Below, one piece after another: positions 1 through 9,889 of a stretch of 64,000 nucleotides of DNA. This DNA comes from Cocos nucifera (Eukaryota; Streptophyta; Magnoliopsida; Arecales; Arecaceae). How positions within the stretch are numbered: position 1 is the stretch's first letter; each line of letters opens with the position of its first letter. The DNA lies in the NCBI GenBank assembly GCA_006176705.1, contig QRFJ01000776.1, forward strand, positions 124,001-188,000, written 5' to 3'. Below the pieces are notes generated by a model that was given only the letters and a program-made list of their open reading frames with translations, had not been told where the DNA came from and ran no database searches. The position numbers and the translations under genes are program-made.

Positions 1-61
1 ACCAAAAAACCATAATATTGAAATGAAGTTTTATTGAAGAAAAATTACGGATAGTACATCC

Positions 62-205
62 TCAGAAATTCCAAGGTCGTGGGGGCGTTGTTCCACCAAG
101 CTCCTTCAGGCGATAAGTTTCGGACTGGACGACCTCCTCTATTTTATATGGACCTTTCCAATTTGAGGCAAGCTTCCTCTGGCTCTGAGGCTGAGAGATG
201 GCGGT
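62..205 (-). pseudogene. Ty3/Gypsy pol C-terminal remnant
   Basis: Read on the minus strand, this stretch encodes the typical last ~45 residues of a plant Gypsy polyprotein: a G-K-L-A start, the N-W-K-G-P-Y-K-I segment, a T-Y-R-L-K motif and a P-R-P-W-N ending, stopping at 62-64. This tail normally follows the integrase core and forms an SH3-like DNA-binding domain. A second frame continues L-R-M-Y-Y just after the stop, so a one-base frameshift probably created it. Protease, reverse transcriptase, RNase H and integrase core are all absent: the tail lies only ~130 bp from the gag remnant on the same strand. The element's 3' LTR would lie off the left edge. The family call is recognition by motif; the lineage is not resolved. 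Confidence 0.7.
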
Positions 206-334
206 TTGCCGAAGTACCAAGCCCCCCACAGATAGCGTTAATGATGCTGGGAGGCAGCCGATCTCCTTATTCCTTCCTCATTGGTGGTTCTAGCTGTGGT
301 AGCACCCTTGACTGATCTTCTCTTGTTTCAAGTC

Positions 335-1338
335 GGCATCTATAGAGCATCGAGGGGAGTATAGTTGTGAAACCTTCTAGGGGGGACTTCTTCACGCCCT
401 TCCATTAGGGCTTCTTTAATGATGAGCTCGGGGTGGAGTTCGAGCTCATTCGCACTCAGAGGGAGTCCGAGAGCACGGTCGAACTTCATTCGACCTTCTA
501 CCAGTGATGCTAAAGAACTTCATTCGGCCCTTCCTGATATTCATCAGGAAATCCGAACCTCGGTGCAGATGTCGGCTGCTGATGAAGTGAGCTACAAACT
601 GATGGCTCATCTGATCAAAGAAGAAGATCGTACCCGACTTCAATGTCGAGTATCAATTTCTTGCTGCTCCCTTCAGGATAGATGAAAAAGCTCAGCATGA
701 GATAGCGTTTGGTGCGCCATGGAGCAGCATCATAGTCCGAAAGGCCTCCAGATGATCGATCAAATCAGAGATTCCATCATAGCTTTCAAACTAAGAGAAG
801 TACGAAGTTCGGTGGAACGGACTCTTGTACAATTTGGAGAGAGAAAAGGAGGATCAGTGCGGATGTCGTCATGGTGAGCCAAGGCAATATGGCCGAGCTT
901 CTCAATCCATCGATCCATCCCCCACAGTTTCTGATCGAAAACATCATCTCGATCGCAGACCTTGAAAGGCTACCGACTATAGATGGGGAAGATTTCTTCT
1001 AGAGAAGAATCATGATCCGAACAAGGATCCTCTGCTCTCTATTTTTTCTTCTCAAGGGTGATGGATATGCTAGCCCAAGTGCTCCTTCTTGGGGCTGGCT
1101 CCTGACATTCTGATGGTGGGTTTCTTGATGGAATCACCGTCGGAGGCTGTCGCATGGCCTACACCATCTCAGTGAGGCCCTGAACCTGCTGCATCAGTAA
1201 GTTGAACTACTCTGGATCTACCATGGCCATTGATGGAGGAGGTTGAAGTGCTGATGCTAGAGTCGGAATGGGCGGATCTGGCTCGGATCTAGCGGTAGAA
1301 GCGATAGATCTCTTGGTAGTTGCCTTCTTTGGAGGCAT
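335..1338 (-). pseudogene. Ty3/Gypsy gag, degraded, minus strand
   Basis: A minus-strand gag starts at an ATG at 1336-1338 (M-P-P-K-K-A-T). A proline-rich N-terminus runs to a Q-x-P-P-P stretch near 1210. The retrotransposon-gag core follows at about 640-840, with the hallmarks Y-D-G-x-S-D-L-x-D-H-L-E-A-F, L-H-G-A-P, A-A-R-x-x-Y-S-T-L and F-D-Q-M-S-H-Q-F-V. The C-terminal arm R-R-F-H-N-Y-T-P-L lies near 350-385. At least two in-frame stops and several frame changes interrupt it, so no full protein can be made. Gag would form the virus-like particle in the cytoplasm. The pol tail follows almost at once, so this is a deletion derivative. Upstream, the internal region meets a family C LTR fragment at about 1418 with no LTR of its own. 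Confidence 0.75.
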
Positions 1339-1418
1339 TTTTTGGGATTGAGAGAGAGGATGGAGATGGACCTTGGAGAAGAAGCTCCATAGGATCGACT
1401 GAGCCTCCTTATGGATTG

Positions 1419-2889
1419 GTTGTCCTCTTAACCAACGAGTGTGGAGACACTGAAATGGCATGCATGTGAAATGTAGGGATACATTTCACTGAATGTGACT
1501 AACTACGGAGCTTTTTACTGTCAAGAGTTGCTTGCGAATGATATAGATATAACCATCCCTCAAACCTGAGATCACTATGGTGACTTACAAACAACTCACT
1601 ATACTATAATGCCAAACTACCTGAATTTCTAATTCAGTGATGGAAGGTTTTCGAGCATGGTCGAATACTCATGAAGTCGGTGTGTGAGTCAAGAAGGAAT
1701 TAACCACTCCTAGTTTCAGAAGATGTGCTACATTATGTTTTAATTTAGCAAAACCTTGGCCAAGATAATCCTTGTGAGGAGTCAAAAGATTTATAAGGTT
1801 GAGACACGATCTGGATGCACTGATTATAGTTAAACTCCAAAATTGTCCTGAGCATTGAGGTTAAAGGGATGAATTATACGATAACCATATGCCACAGATT
1901 TATGGATACTGCATTGCGACTATCGACCTATCCGGACGTCGAATACCATTATTAGATGGTCACATTGATTGGTACAGGAATTGGTTTCTATGCTACTGAC
2001 TTAGTGTTCGAACCTATGGGGTCACACACAAGAGAAGTTCTTATCCGATCAAAATGGCTAATCAAGAGTCCCATTGGATTGGGACTCTATGATCAGGAGT
2101 CCCACAGGATTGAGACTATTATCTAAAGTCCAACTAGATTGAGATTTTGTCATTATTGGAGGATTAATTAGCAATTAAATTACTAATTAACTCAATTTGA
2201 TTGAATAATGAGGTTTGAATACAGTCTAATTGGATTGGATTCAATTGGGTTTGATTCGATTAGGTTATAAGATGATCTAATCACTAAGGAAGATTGATCC
2301 CTGATTTGATCAGAACTTGAGCTCAATTAATTCCTGACTTGATTAGGATTTAATTGAGGTGGTTTAAGCCTAATTCGATTAGGTTTATTTTGATTTAATT
2401 GGGTCAAGCAAAACTAGTTTGGTTAGAGACATAATTGGATAAAGTCTAAAATCCAATTAAATTGGACCGCTCCCTAACACCTTAACCCTTCAAGCATCAC
2501 CCATTCCACCACGAGAATTTAGATTCTCGTAAAGTAATACACGCACCCTAGAGATCTCATGCCTCTTTTCTTCATGCCTAAATGGATAAGAATGAGTTGG
2601 TTGAGTTTTAAACTCAAATAGGATTTGAGTTTGAATAAAAAACCGACTCATCCTTATCCTTGTCCATGCCATTCACATATTTTCTCCACTTTTTGTCGCT
2701 AATTTAAATGTGAAATGAGGGGGCATGCATGGTGAGGAGTCCTTCTGAGAGAAAACTATGGCTTTTTAGGCATGTGAAACCTAGGATTTTACCAAGTGAA
2801 AATTCCAAAGAGAAGCGTTTAGGATTTTGGGTGTGTGCTCCCCTAGGATTTCGACCTAGGGTTCGGAAAGTGAGAATTCGAGTGCTGTC
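1419..2889 (+). mobile_element. Family C-like LTR fragment, 5'-truncated
   Basis: From GGTTGTCCTCTTAACCAA onward the sequence follows the family C LTRs (compare 13940 onward, 42340 onward and 50660 onward). The same succession appears: the GTGTGGAGAC block, CCTGAGATCAC, AAGTCGGTGTGTGAGTCAAG, CGACCTATCCGGACGTCGA and the AATTAG-rich tract. Roughly the first 280 bp of the LTR are missing, and a Gypsy gag leader abuts instead. The right end fades near 2890 in a short repeat cluster. It is closest in wording to the solo LTR at 13667. The 84-codon minus-strand reading frame at its left edge belongs to the Gypsy gag, not to the LTR. Confidence 0.7.
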
Positions 2890-2991
2890 ACCAGCCCATT
2901 GAGACTTCCCATTTCACCTCATTGTCCTTCATAGTATCCTCATTGTCCTTCCCATTGAGACTTCCCATTTCACCAGCCCATTGAGACTTCC
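2890..2991. repeat. Short interspersed tandem repeat cluster
   Basis: The 15-mer CCCATTGAGACTTCC occurs three times, at about 2895, 2951 and 2977. It alternates with a second short unit, CTCATTGTCCTTC, seen twice. The mixture looks like replication slippage at the boundary between the LTR fragment and the gag of element A. No tRNA-complementary primer site is recognisable between 2992 and 3048, where one would be expected if this were the LTR of element A. Confidence 0.6.
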
Positions 2992-3048
2992 TGCAGTTTG
3001 TTGTGGTACTATTTAGATTGATTGAAATAGTGTAGTGTTTTGAGTAAT

Positions 3049-3871
3049 GGCGTCAGGAGAGGGCCCTAAGAGTGTTGAAGTGGTGTCCTCACACCAGAAA
3101 TTAATTGATATGGTGCTAGCTAGTGATGGATCCAATTTTGTGGAATGGCATTTCCTTGTCAAGGTCAATATTGGAGGATTGGCATAGAAGAACACCTTAT
3201 TGAGTTATGTCCTGAGAGATAAAGGAAAGCCAAACTATGGTTGTCTAAAGATAAAAGATTGTTTTCTCAGATTGTCAATTAAATTGATAGCAAGTTGGCT
3301 CTCTCAATGCAGCATGTTACGACGGTGAAAATGCTATGAGAGTTATTGCATCAGTGTTTTTCTAAGACTAGAAATATGAAAAGATTACATAGTTTGACTC
3401 AAGAGATGAGTCATCCAAGTCAGAATGAGCTAAGTATCATGAAGTATTACTATGAGTATAAACAATCCATAGAAAATTTTTGTACGACAATGCCGATCTC
3501 CACGATATAGCTACGATGGAGCAGCATAAGAGACTGTATTTGGTTGGTTGTCTGGATTGGATACAGAGTACGAGATGATTTGGTCACAGTTGTTGGCCAA
3601 CAAGGATGTGGATTCCTTGATCGATATTATCACTATTATACTCGATGCAGCCTGAGAGAGTACCTTAAGTACTAAGGACATGTCTGGTGGATCTGCCCTT
3701 GCATCTCAGAGTAATGGTGGTAGTGGATATAGAGAAGAGAGAGATGGAGGATGTGGTAGTAGAGGACATGGAGGTAAAGGATATGGTAGTCATGGGAGCC
3801 AAAAGGTGTATTATAATTGTGGAAAACCAGGACATTTTCATCATCAGTGTCCTAAACCTTCACTAGCACAA
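3049..3871 (+). pseudogene. Element A gag with CCHC knuckle
   Basis: The likely start is the ATG at 3049 (M-A-S-G-E-G-P-K-S). The N-terminal S-D-G-S-N-F-V-E-W-H fits the plant Copia gag opening, where the pattern is normally G-x-N-Y-x-x-W. A UBN2-like middle appears in pieces near 3320-3500 (T-V-K-M-L-W-E-L-L after one disrupted codon), with a stop soon after residue 45 and several frame shifts. A glycine/arginine-rich segment at 3680-3800 precedes the zinc knuckle at about 3808-3855. The knuckle reads Y-Y-N-C-G-K-P-G-H-F-H-H-Q-C: the first zinc ligand is tyrosine instead of cysteine (TGT to TAT), so RNA binding would be impaired even without the stops. Confidence 0.75.
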
Positions 3872-3989
3872 TAGATGGAGTCTCAGTATCAGGCACCAAG
3901 ATTGCCGGGTACACCCAGTCTCAATAGTCGACATCCTCCTTTAAAGCTACTCTAGTCAAGAAAGGTAACCACACCGCCTACCTTTCATC

Positions 3990-4587
3990 CTCATCCTGAT
4001 ACTGGGTCATTGACTCAGGTGCCACCGACCATATGACAGGGGATCAAGGTATCTTATCCTATCATAAACCGCCTGATGAGTGCTTTAATGTAACACTAGA
4101 AGATGAATCCACTACCAAAGTCTTAGGTAGCGGAGATACATCCATCACCTCTTTGCTATCCATGTCTTTTGTTTTATATCTTCCTAAATTTTCTTTTAAC
4201 TTGATATCTCTTAGCCAAATCACTAAAGTCTTAAATTGTTATGTTACATTTTTTTCTAGCTACAATTTGTTTCAGGATCTATCGACTCGGAAGAACCTTG
4301 GTAAGAGAAGCGAGTCAAATATATTGTTTCTGCTGGATGAGGTTGCTACCATTCTCCCATCTTATGTTGCATCTACTGTCAGGTCTGACATCTCTCCATT
4401 CCAACTTCGTTGTCGTCTTGGTCATCTATCCCTAGAAGTCTTGAAAAAAATGTATCCTGAGCTAAGTTCAATAACTAGTTTGTCTTGTGAATTATGTGAG
4501 TTTGCTAAATACCATCGGGTGTCATATCCTCCAAGAGTAAATAAACAAGCCTTGTCTCCTTTTAATCTTATTCACTCTGATGTCTAG
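3990..4587 (+). pseudogene. Element A protease and pre-integrase
   Basis: The aspartic protease motif W-V-I-D-S-G-A-T-D-H-M-T-G is read in one frame from about 4003, with the catalytic D-S-G at 4012-4020. The frame continues through the protease body (L-Y-L-P-K-F-S-F-N-L-I-S-L-S-Q) to the GAG-pre-integrase domain. There R-L-G-H and C-E-L-C give the zinc-binding H and C pairs of the integrase N-terminus. The frame ends in H-S-D-V followed by TAG at 4585-4587, where W-G-P is expected, so one TGG to TAG change truncates it exactly at the first catalytic aspartate of integrase. Protease would process the polyprotein inside the particle. Confidence 0.8.
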
Positions 4588-5594
4588 GGTCCATGTCCTA
4601 TCACTTCCAAGTCCAGCTTTCAATATTTTGTAACTTTTGTTGATGATTATTCAAGAAGTACTTGGTTATATCTAATAAATCTCGATATGAGTTATTTTAT
4701 ACTCTCTGCTTTTGTTTCAAGGTTCGTGCTCAGTATAATTCAATGTTCGTATTCTTTATAGTGATAATGCCAAGAAATATTTTTTTGATTAATTTAACAC
4801 CTATATGACACAGAATGGCATTATTCATGAATCATCATATATTGTTATCCATCAATAAAATGGAATAGCTGAGAGGAAGAGCCATCATCTTATGGAAGTT
4901 GCTAGAGCCTTAATATTTCAAATAAGAGTACATAAAATGTTTTGGGTAGATGCGGTTCATGCTGCTATGTTTCTTATAAACCGCATGCCATCCCCTATTC
5001 TTAATGGCTGTGCACCTTATATAGTTTTATTTCCTACTCGTCATTATTTTTCATTCCTCCAAAGACATTTGGCTGCACTTGTTTTGTACAAGATATGAGA
5101 TCCTGAGTTAGTAAACTGGACCCTCAGTCACGAAAGTATCTTTTTTGGATACTTCTGTACACCAAAAGGATACCGGTGTTATTCTCCTGTATTAGATCGA
5201 TACCTTGTGTCTCAGGATGTCACCTTTTTTAAATCGAGTCCTTTCTTTGCTAGTCCCTCTCCTTTTACTTCTGAGATGGACTCTGTGGAGGACTTTCTGA
5301 TCTACACTGTCAGTTATCCCACCTCTACTGCTTCAATCGATCCATCTCGTCCTCCCATTAATTATGTCTATACTGCCAAGATAAACCTTCCCAATCAGAT
5401 GTTGCAGGTTCTCAACCAGCAGATCCACCGGTGGCTATCTCATCCCTATAGGCTTCCGCATCATCAGATTCTAATCTTAATCTACCTATTGCTCTCAGGA
5501 AAGATAAACACAATTCTACCCATCCTATTTATCCTTTATTTCTTATAATCATTTATCACAGTCAACCCGCACCTTTGTTACCTCTCTTGATTCT
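4588..5594 (+). pseudogene. Element A integrase core, heavily decayed
   Basis: Integrase fragments in shifting frames: Y-F-V-T-F-V-D-D-Y-S-R-S-T-W-L-Y-L just after the TAG, then remnants of the second aspartate region near 4750-4790 and of the glutamate region (x-A-E-R-K, expected E-R-K-N/H) near 4860-4890. A cleaner piece at 4892-5098 carries V-D-A-V-H-A-A-M-F-L-I-N-R-M-P-S, the conserved segment after the catalytic core. A Copia linker continues to about 5594. Stops and indels rule out an active enzyme. Confidence 0.65.
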
Positions 5595-6786
5595 ATGACT
5601 ATTCCTACGACACTGGATGAGGCGTTGTCACACAATGATTGGAGGACGGCTATGAAGGAAAAAATGTCGGCTCTTAAGGCTAATGGCACTTGGGACTTGG
5701 TTTCTCTCCCATCAGGTAAGCATACTATTGGGTATAAGTGGGTATATATGATGAAGATGAAGGCTGATGTGATAGATTGAAAGCTCGTTTGGTAGCTAAG
5801 AGATATTCCCAGACTTATGATGCGGATTATATTGATACTTTCTCTCCTGTGGCTAAGATGATATCTATTTGCATATTATTTCCTTGGCTGCTACTTATTA
5901 TTGGCCCTTGTATGAGTTAGATATTAAGAATGCATTTCTTCATGGTGATTTGCAAGAAGTGTATATGGAGCAACCCCCTGGATTTGTTGCTCAGGAAGAG
6001 TATGGTAGGGTGTGCAAATTAAAAAAAAATTTATTATATAGGTTGAAGCAGTCTCCCAAAGCTTGGTTTGATAGGTTCAGTGATGTGGTGATAGAGTTTG
6101 GCATGAAGAGTTCATATGATCATACTATGTTTTTCAAACATACTGACAGTAGTTGTATTTTGTTGATGATGTATGTTGATGATATTATGATTACAGGAAG
6201 CAATGCACTGGGTATTTCTTCACTAAAAGAGTTTCTTAAGGCAAGATTTCAGACAAAAGATTTGGGAGAACTGAAATACTTCCTTGGGATTGAACTAGCT
6301 TACTTGAAGAAAAGTATACTACTTTCTAAAAGAAAGTATGTTATAGATCTTTTGACAAATATTGGTCTACTTGGAGCAAAGCCTTGCAAAACTTCCATGG
6401 ATCCAAATGTCAAACTTGTAGCAAAAGAGGGGGAGATGTTTACTGAACTAGAAAAATATAGAAGACCTATTGGAAACTCAACTATCTCACAATCACTCGT
6501 CCAGACATTATGAGTGTATTAAGTCATTGCGAGTGTATTGAGTCAATTCATATCAGCACCCACTGTACATTGGGATGCCTTAATCCATATAGTGAGGTAC
6601 TTGAAAGTAGCCCCAGGAAAAGGTATCGTGTATGGAGATTATGGTGGTATACAGATTGAGGGGTTCACTGATGTTGATTAGGCAGGTTTGCTTAATGATA
6701 GAAAGTTTACAATAGGATACTATGCATTTATGGGAGAAAATTTAGTATCTTAGAAGAGCAAGAAGCAAAATATAGTGTTTCGGTGT
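5595..6786 (+). pseudogene. Element A reverse transcriptase and RNase H
   Basis: RVT_2 begins with T-T-L-D-E-A-L-S-H-N-D-W and T-W-D-L-V-S-L-P at 5595-5780, shifts frame near 5780-5865, and resumes at 5869-6513. That part shows L-D-I-K-N-A-F-L-H-G-D-L, M-E-Q-P-P-G-F, L-K-Q-S-P-K-A-W-F and the catalytic Y-V-D-D. RNase H continues past the frame break: H-W-D-A-L-I-H-I-V-R-Y-L-K and G-F-T-D-V-D at 6570-6680, then stops where tryptophan is expected (D-W-A-G and S-W-K-S, both TGG to TAG). Homology stops near 6786, about 60 bp before the LTR of element D, so the C-terminus of RNase H and the 3' LTR are missing. Confidence 0.8.
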
Positions 6787-6845
6787 GCACATAGATTTCA
6801 TATTGTGTGACCCCATAGATTTAATTCTATTTGATAGTAAAATAT

Positions 6846-8335
6846 TGTTATCCAATGATGGCTGCTCAAGAGGGAGGATGAATTGGATATTTAAAAATTT
6901 AAATGATAATAATACAGATTTATCTATCAAGTGCTTAACGAGACAAATTATAAGATGTGCAGTGAATGAGAAATGTAAAGGAATAAGCATGCAATCACAA
7001 ACACTATAATTTTATGGTGGTTCGGTGCCAAACTCAGCACCTAGATCCACTTCTCAAATAAACCACTTGAAAATTCAACTATAATCACTAAGCTTGATTA
7101 CAATTTGATTATTTTTATTGTGTTTACAATCCAACTCAGTTGGTATTAACCTTGGCTCACCAACCACAACCATACAATAATTATTTTCTTGGGCTAACAA
7201 TCAACCTCGATTGGTTTTAACCTTAGCCCACCAATCAAACCACTACAAGCATCCAATTCAAGGCTTGGACCAATGGATGTTTCTCACCCCAAGAAACTTG
7301 AAAGAACATATAAAACCACAATTAATACAAGAGTTATAGTTTAGAAAAATGAACACTATGAAGCCCAAGAGAAGAAAATCTGAGTTGCTTGTTGGTTGCT
7401 TGATTTCTTCTCCTTGAATGCTTGAGAGAGATCGATGGTGATCTTCAATGCTGATGGCCTGACTTCTTTCCATTTAAGGATGATGGAAGGACAAGAAAGT
7501 ATCTCAAAATCACTTCTTCCTTTCACTATTTTGCTCACAAATTGAAAATCACTTGAATGCTCTTCAATGTAGGTTCAAAAAGTTCTTTTCAATGCTTCAA
7601 AAGGTTTTCTTTCATATTCCTAGGGTTTCCAATCACTTTAAATCACCTAGATAGCTGCATTTAATGTTCTAACCATTAGAAGAGAGAAACTAGCCATTGG
7701 AAGATATTTTGGATAAGAAGCTGAAGTTCTGAAAAACTAGCCATTACAGTCATTGGGTCGACTCAATCTTCTCTAAGTTGGCTTAGTTCCTCACTGGGTC
7801 GACTAATAGACCTTCTGAATCAACTCAGTATCAGGTGGCCGAAAAACTAGTTTTCTATCTTTTACTGTCTTCTGAGATTGGATCGACTAACTTTACGACA
7901 GAATCGACTAAGTTCCTAACTTGTTTGGCTCATTTGAATTTTGGGTCGACTAAGTCTACTGACTTCTAAAACGTGGCTTTCCATCTATTGTCCTCACTAA
8001 GACTGGGTCGGCTTAGATTTCCACTGGGTTGACTCAGCTGGCGTGCCAATATGTAGCATAGAGTTTAGATAACCTTTCTTCTCTAATTTGATTTGTAGGC
8101 TAGACTTGCCTTCTTAACTTGATTTAGTCCTCATTAAAACTACTTGCAAAGTGTCTAGTCTAGAGTTTCTTCACTGAGTTCTTGAATGGTGGTTCTTCAT
8201 TTAGTTATCGAAAAATATTTGAAAATTATGAGCACTTGGAATTTTGAAACTACACATCCTCATAAACAACATTAGTAACTTAATAATTTATACTTAAATG
8301 CTTTTATTGTCATCAAAATCAATCCAGGATTAACA
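6846..8335 (-). repeat. Element D 3' LTR (1490 bp)
   Basis: Read on the minus strand the LTR starts TGTTAATCCTGGATTG at 8335 and ends CATTGGATAACA at 6846, giving TG...CA ends with the short terminal inverted repeat TGTTA/TAACA. A polypurine tract abuts the start, as expected for a 3' LTR. Within it, at 7755-8040, the motif GGTCGACTMA (with variants such as GGTTGACT and GGTCGGCTTA) recurs at irregular spacing about seven times. A 3' segment with a CCCTCTTGAGCAGCCATCA-like ending is typical of plant Copia LTRs of this type. The minus-strand ORFs inside are chance frames. Confidence 0.7.
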
Positions 8336-8349
8336 ATCTTCCCCTTCTT
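8336..8349 (-). other. Element D polypurine tract
   Basis: On the minus strand AAGAAGGGGAAGAT lies directly before the LTR start TGTTAATCC. This is the expected primer site for plus-strand DNA synthesis. The sequence TTGTCATCATC just upstream is the common context in plant Copia elements. Confidence 0.75.
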
Positions 8350-8873
8350 GATGATGACAAAATCCTTGGTGTAACCTTTCTTCAAATTTCAAATTAATTC
8401 ATTTTCAATCATTGCATACACATCATACACATTCAAATTTTATCAATTTACACATATTCCTCCTGAGCATGAAAATTATATCCAATTTAATTTCAAATTT
8501 CATGTTACTCCCCCTTACTTTGTGCCGAATGTTCTTTAGGGTTATAATTTGTTCCAAATTACTAATTTTCTATGTTTCATCAATTGTATTTTCAATCAAT
8601 ACTCAATTCTCCCCCTTTTTGTCATTATCAAAAAGATAAACATTATCAAACAACATAGAACTTCACAAAGGAAACATTGCACATATAAAGGAAAAGCAAA
8701 CTTTAGGTTTCATTCATTCATTAAAAGATACATTGAGTCCAAAAACCATACAAAATTTTCTATAAAAAAACTTGATCATAACGTAGGACACTGACAAACA
8801 AAAAGCTTAAAATGATAATACAACTTTATGCAATCTAATCTAAGCTAGGATCGGGAGGGGCGGATGAAGTGCA
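8350..8873 (-). other. Element D 3' untranslated region
   Basis: AT-rich sequence between the captured ORF and the polypurine tract. It contains a second polypurine-like tract near 8610-8640 (minus strand: TTGATAATGACAAAAAGGGGGAG) and another near 8510, suggesting duplicated tract segments. No coding domain is recognisable; the two overlapping plus-strand frames at 8412-8794 have no recognisable similarity and are probably chance. Confidence 0.5.
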
Positions 8874-9508
8874 CTACTCGGCAAACACCTTTCTCATGGT
8901 ATTCTCCACTAGAGAAGGAAGACAACCAGAAACCCAATCAAATACACGCTGCATGATCTCTTCTATCTGATCCTCATCAAGCCGAATAGTGGATGAAAAT
9001 GCAATAAGTGCGGATGCATTAGCAGGACTGGCACGGGCTCCAGCACACCTCTAACTTCCTCTTCCTCATTTTCCTTGACCCACTATCCAGCAACCTTTTT
9101 GTATTTCATCCTCTTCAAAGAGTTCTCATTGTTTACTACATAATCTTTGAAAACTAAAGTCAAGAACATCCCATAGGGCAGAGCTGGCTTTACCTTAAGA
9201 CCAGCTTCTTGCATTACTTTTAAAATAACAACCAGAAGGTTGAATTTTTCTTTCTTTATCATGTGATACATGATAAAAATATCATTCTTAGTCACAAAAT
9301 CGAACCTTCCAATCCAAGGGAGGAGGATTCTAGCAGTCATGTGATGGAGTCTATGATCCATAGATAAATCCCTAGCAGAAATTTTCTCAAAGTGCATTAC
9401 ATCATCCCTTTCAAATAAAAGTCTTATCCAAAAAAAAATCACAAAATAAATCATTGAAAGCATCATATAATTCTTCATATATAAATTCAAAAATTGAGTC
9501 ACCATCAT
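8874..9508 (-). pseudogene. Putative plant transposon protein-like ORF
   Basis: A minus-strand frame reading A-R-D-L-S-M-D-H-R-L-H-H-M, A-R-I-L-L-P-W-I-G-R-F-D and A-L-P-Y-G-M-F-L-T. This combination is recurrent in the plant family annotated as 'putative plant transposon protein'; its biochemical role is unknown. After a frame shift near 9060 the C-terminal part is read as S-P-A-N-A-S-A-L-I-A, D-E-D-Q-I-E-E-I-M-Q-R-V-F-D-W and M-R-K-V-F-A-E, with its stop at 8874-8876. It sits directly 3' of a Copia-type gag and takes the place where pol should be. It could be a captured host-derived or transposon-derived domain. The boundary with gag at about 9420-9508 is fuzzy. Confidence 0.55.
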
Positions 9509-9870
9509 TTACCTCATCATCTAGAACCATAAGATAGATTTTCCTTTTCTTCTCTTTGAAACTCTTCCTCACTTGAAGAGGAATCCTCATCATTGCTCCA
9601 TATTACTTTCAGTGCTTTCTTTCTTAGCTTCTTGGAGCTTTTCTTCAACAATGAGCAATCCATCTGGAAATGCCCGGGCTTCTTACACTCATAGCAAAGA
9701 GGTTGTTCTTTCTCTCTTTCTTTCTCTTTCTCATTGCTACCTTCTCCCTTGTTATACCTTCTCTTTGGTTCAAACTTCTTCTCCTCATTAATTTCTTGAA
9801 CCTTCTAGCTATCATTGCCATCTCTTCATCATCCTCCAAGTCTTCTTCGGAGTCACTATCTTCTTCATGT
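9509..9870 (-). pseudogene. Element D gag with CCHC knuckle
   Basis: The minus strand encodes an acidic D-S-D-S-E-E-D stretch followed by E-M-A-M-I-A-R-R-F-K-K-L-M-R-R-R, a pattern common just before the knuckle in large plant Copia gags. A one-base frame change leads into C-Y-E-C-K-K-P-G-H-F-Q-M-D-C at 9654-9696, a complete CX2CX4HX4C zinc knuckle. Downstream come K-K-A-L-K-V-I-W and a serine/glutamate run, also typical. The N-terminal half of gag is missing because the family B-like LTR begins at 9890. Gag would package element RNA in cytoplasmic particles. Confidence 0.65.
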
Positions 9871-9889
9871 AAGGATTAGTGGTGCTTCC

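Larger units (their letters stand above)
3049..6786 (+). mobile_element. Copia element A, decayed internal region
   Basis: Remains of a Ty1/Copia polyprotein in order: gag, CCHC knuckle, protease, GAG-pre-integrase, integrase, RVT_2 reverse transcriptase, RNase H. No LTR of its own can be seen on either side; a family C fragment lies on the left and a minus-strand LTR of another family (D) inserts on the right. The RT wording (L-D-I-K-N-A-F-L-H-G-D-L, Y-V-D-D-I-M-I-T-G, S-x-R-K-Y-V-I-D-L-L) resembles RE1-type plant Copia and differs from families B and C here. Many stops are present, and most are TGG to TAG. Confidence 0.85.
6846..9889 (-). mobile_element. Element D: 3' LTR, gag and captured ORF, no pol
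   Basis: A minus-strand LTR element cut at its 5' side by the family B-like LTR at 9890. In its own 5'-3' direction (descending coordinates) it shows a gag with CCHC knuckle, a 'putative plant transposon protein' reading frame, an untranslated AT-rich stretch, a polypurine tract and a 3' LTR. Protease, integrase and reverse transcriptase are absent between gag and the tract, so it looks non-autonomous. The gag resembles that of large plant Copia elements. The missing 5' LTR prevents a target-site check. Confidence 0.65.

Noticed and set aside
2992..3048. Primer-binding site for element A (TGTGGTACTATT)
   Set aside because: Only TGGTA matches the tRNA complement; too weak to call, and no matching LTR is found at the 3' side.
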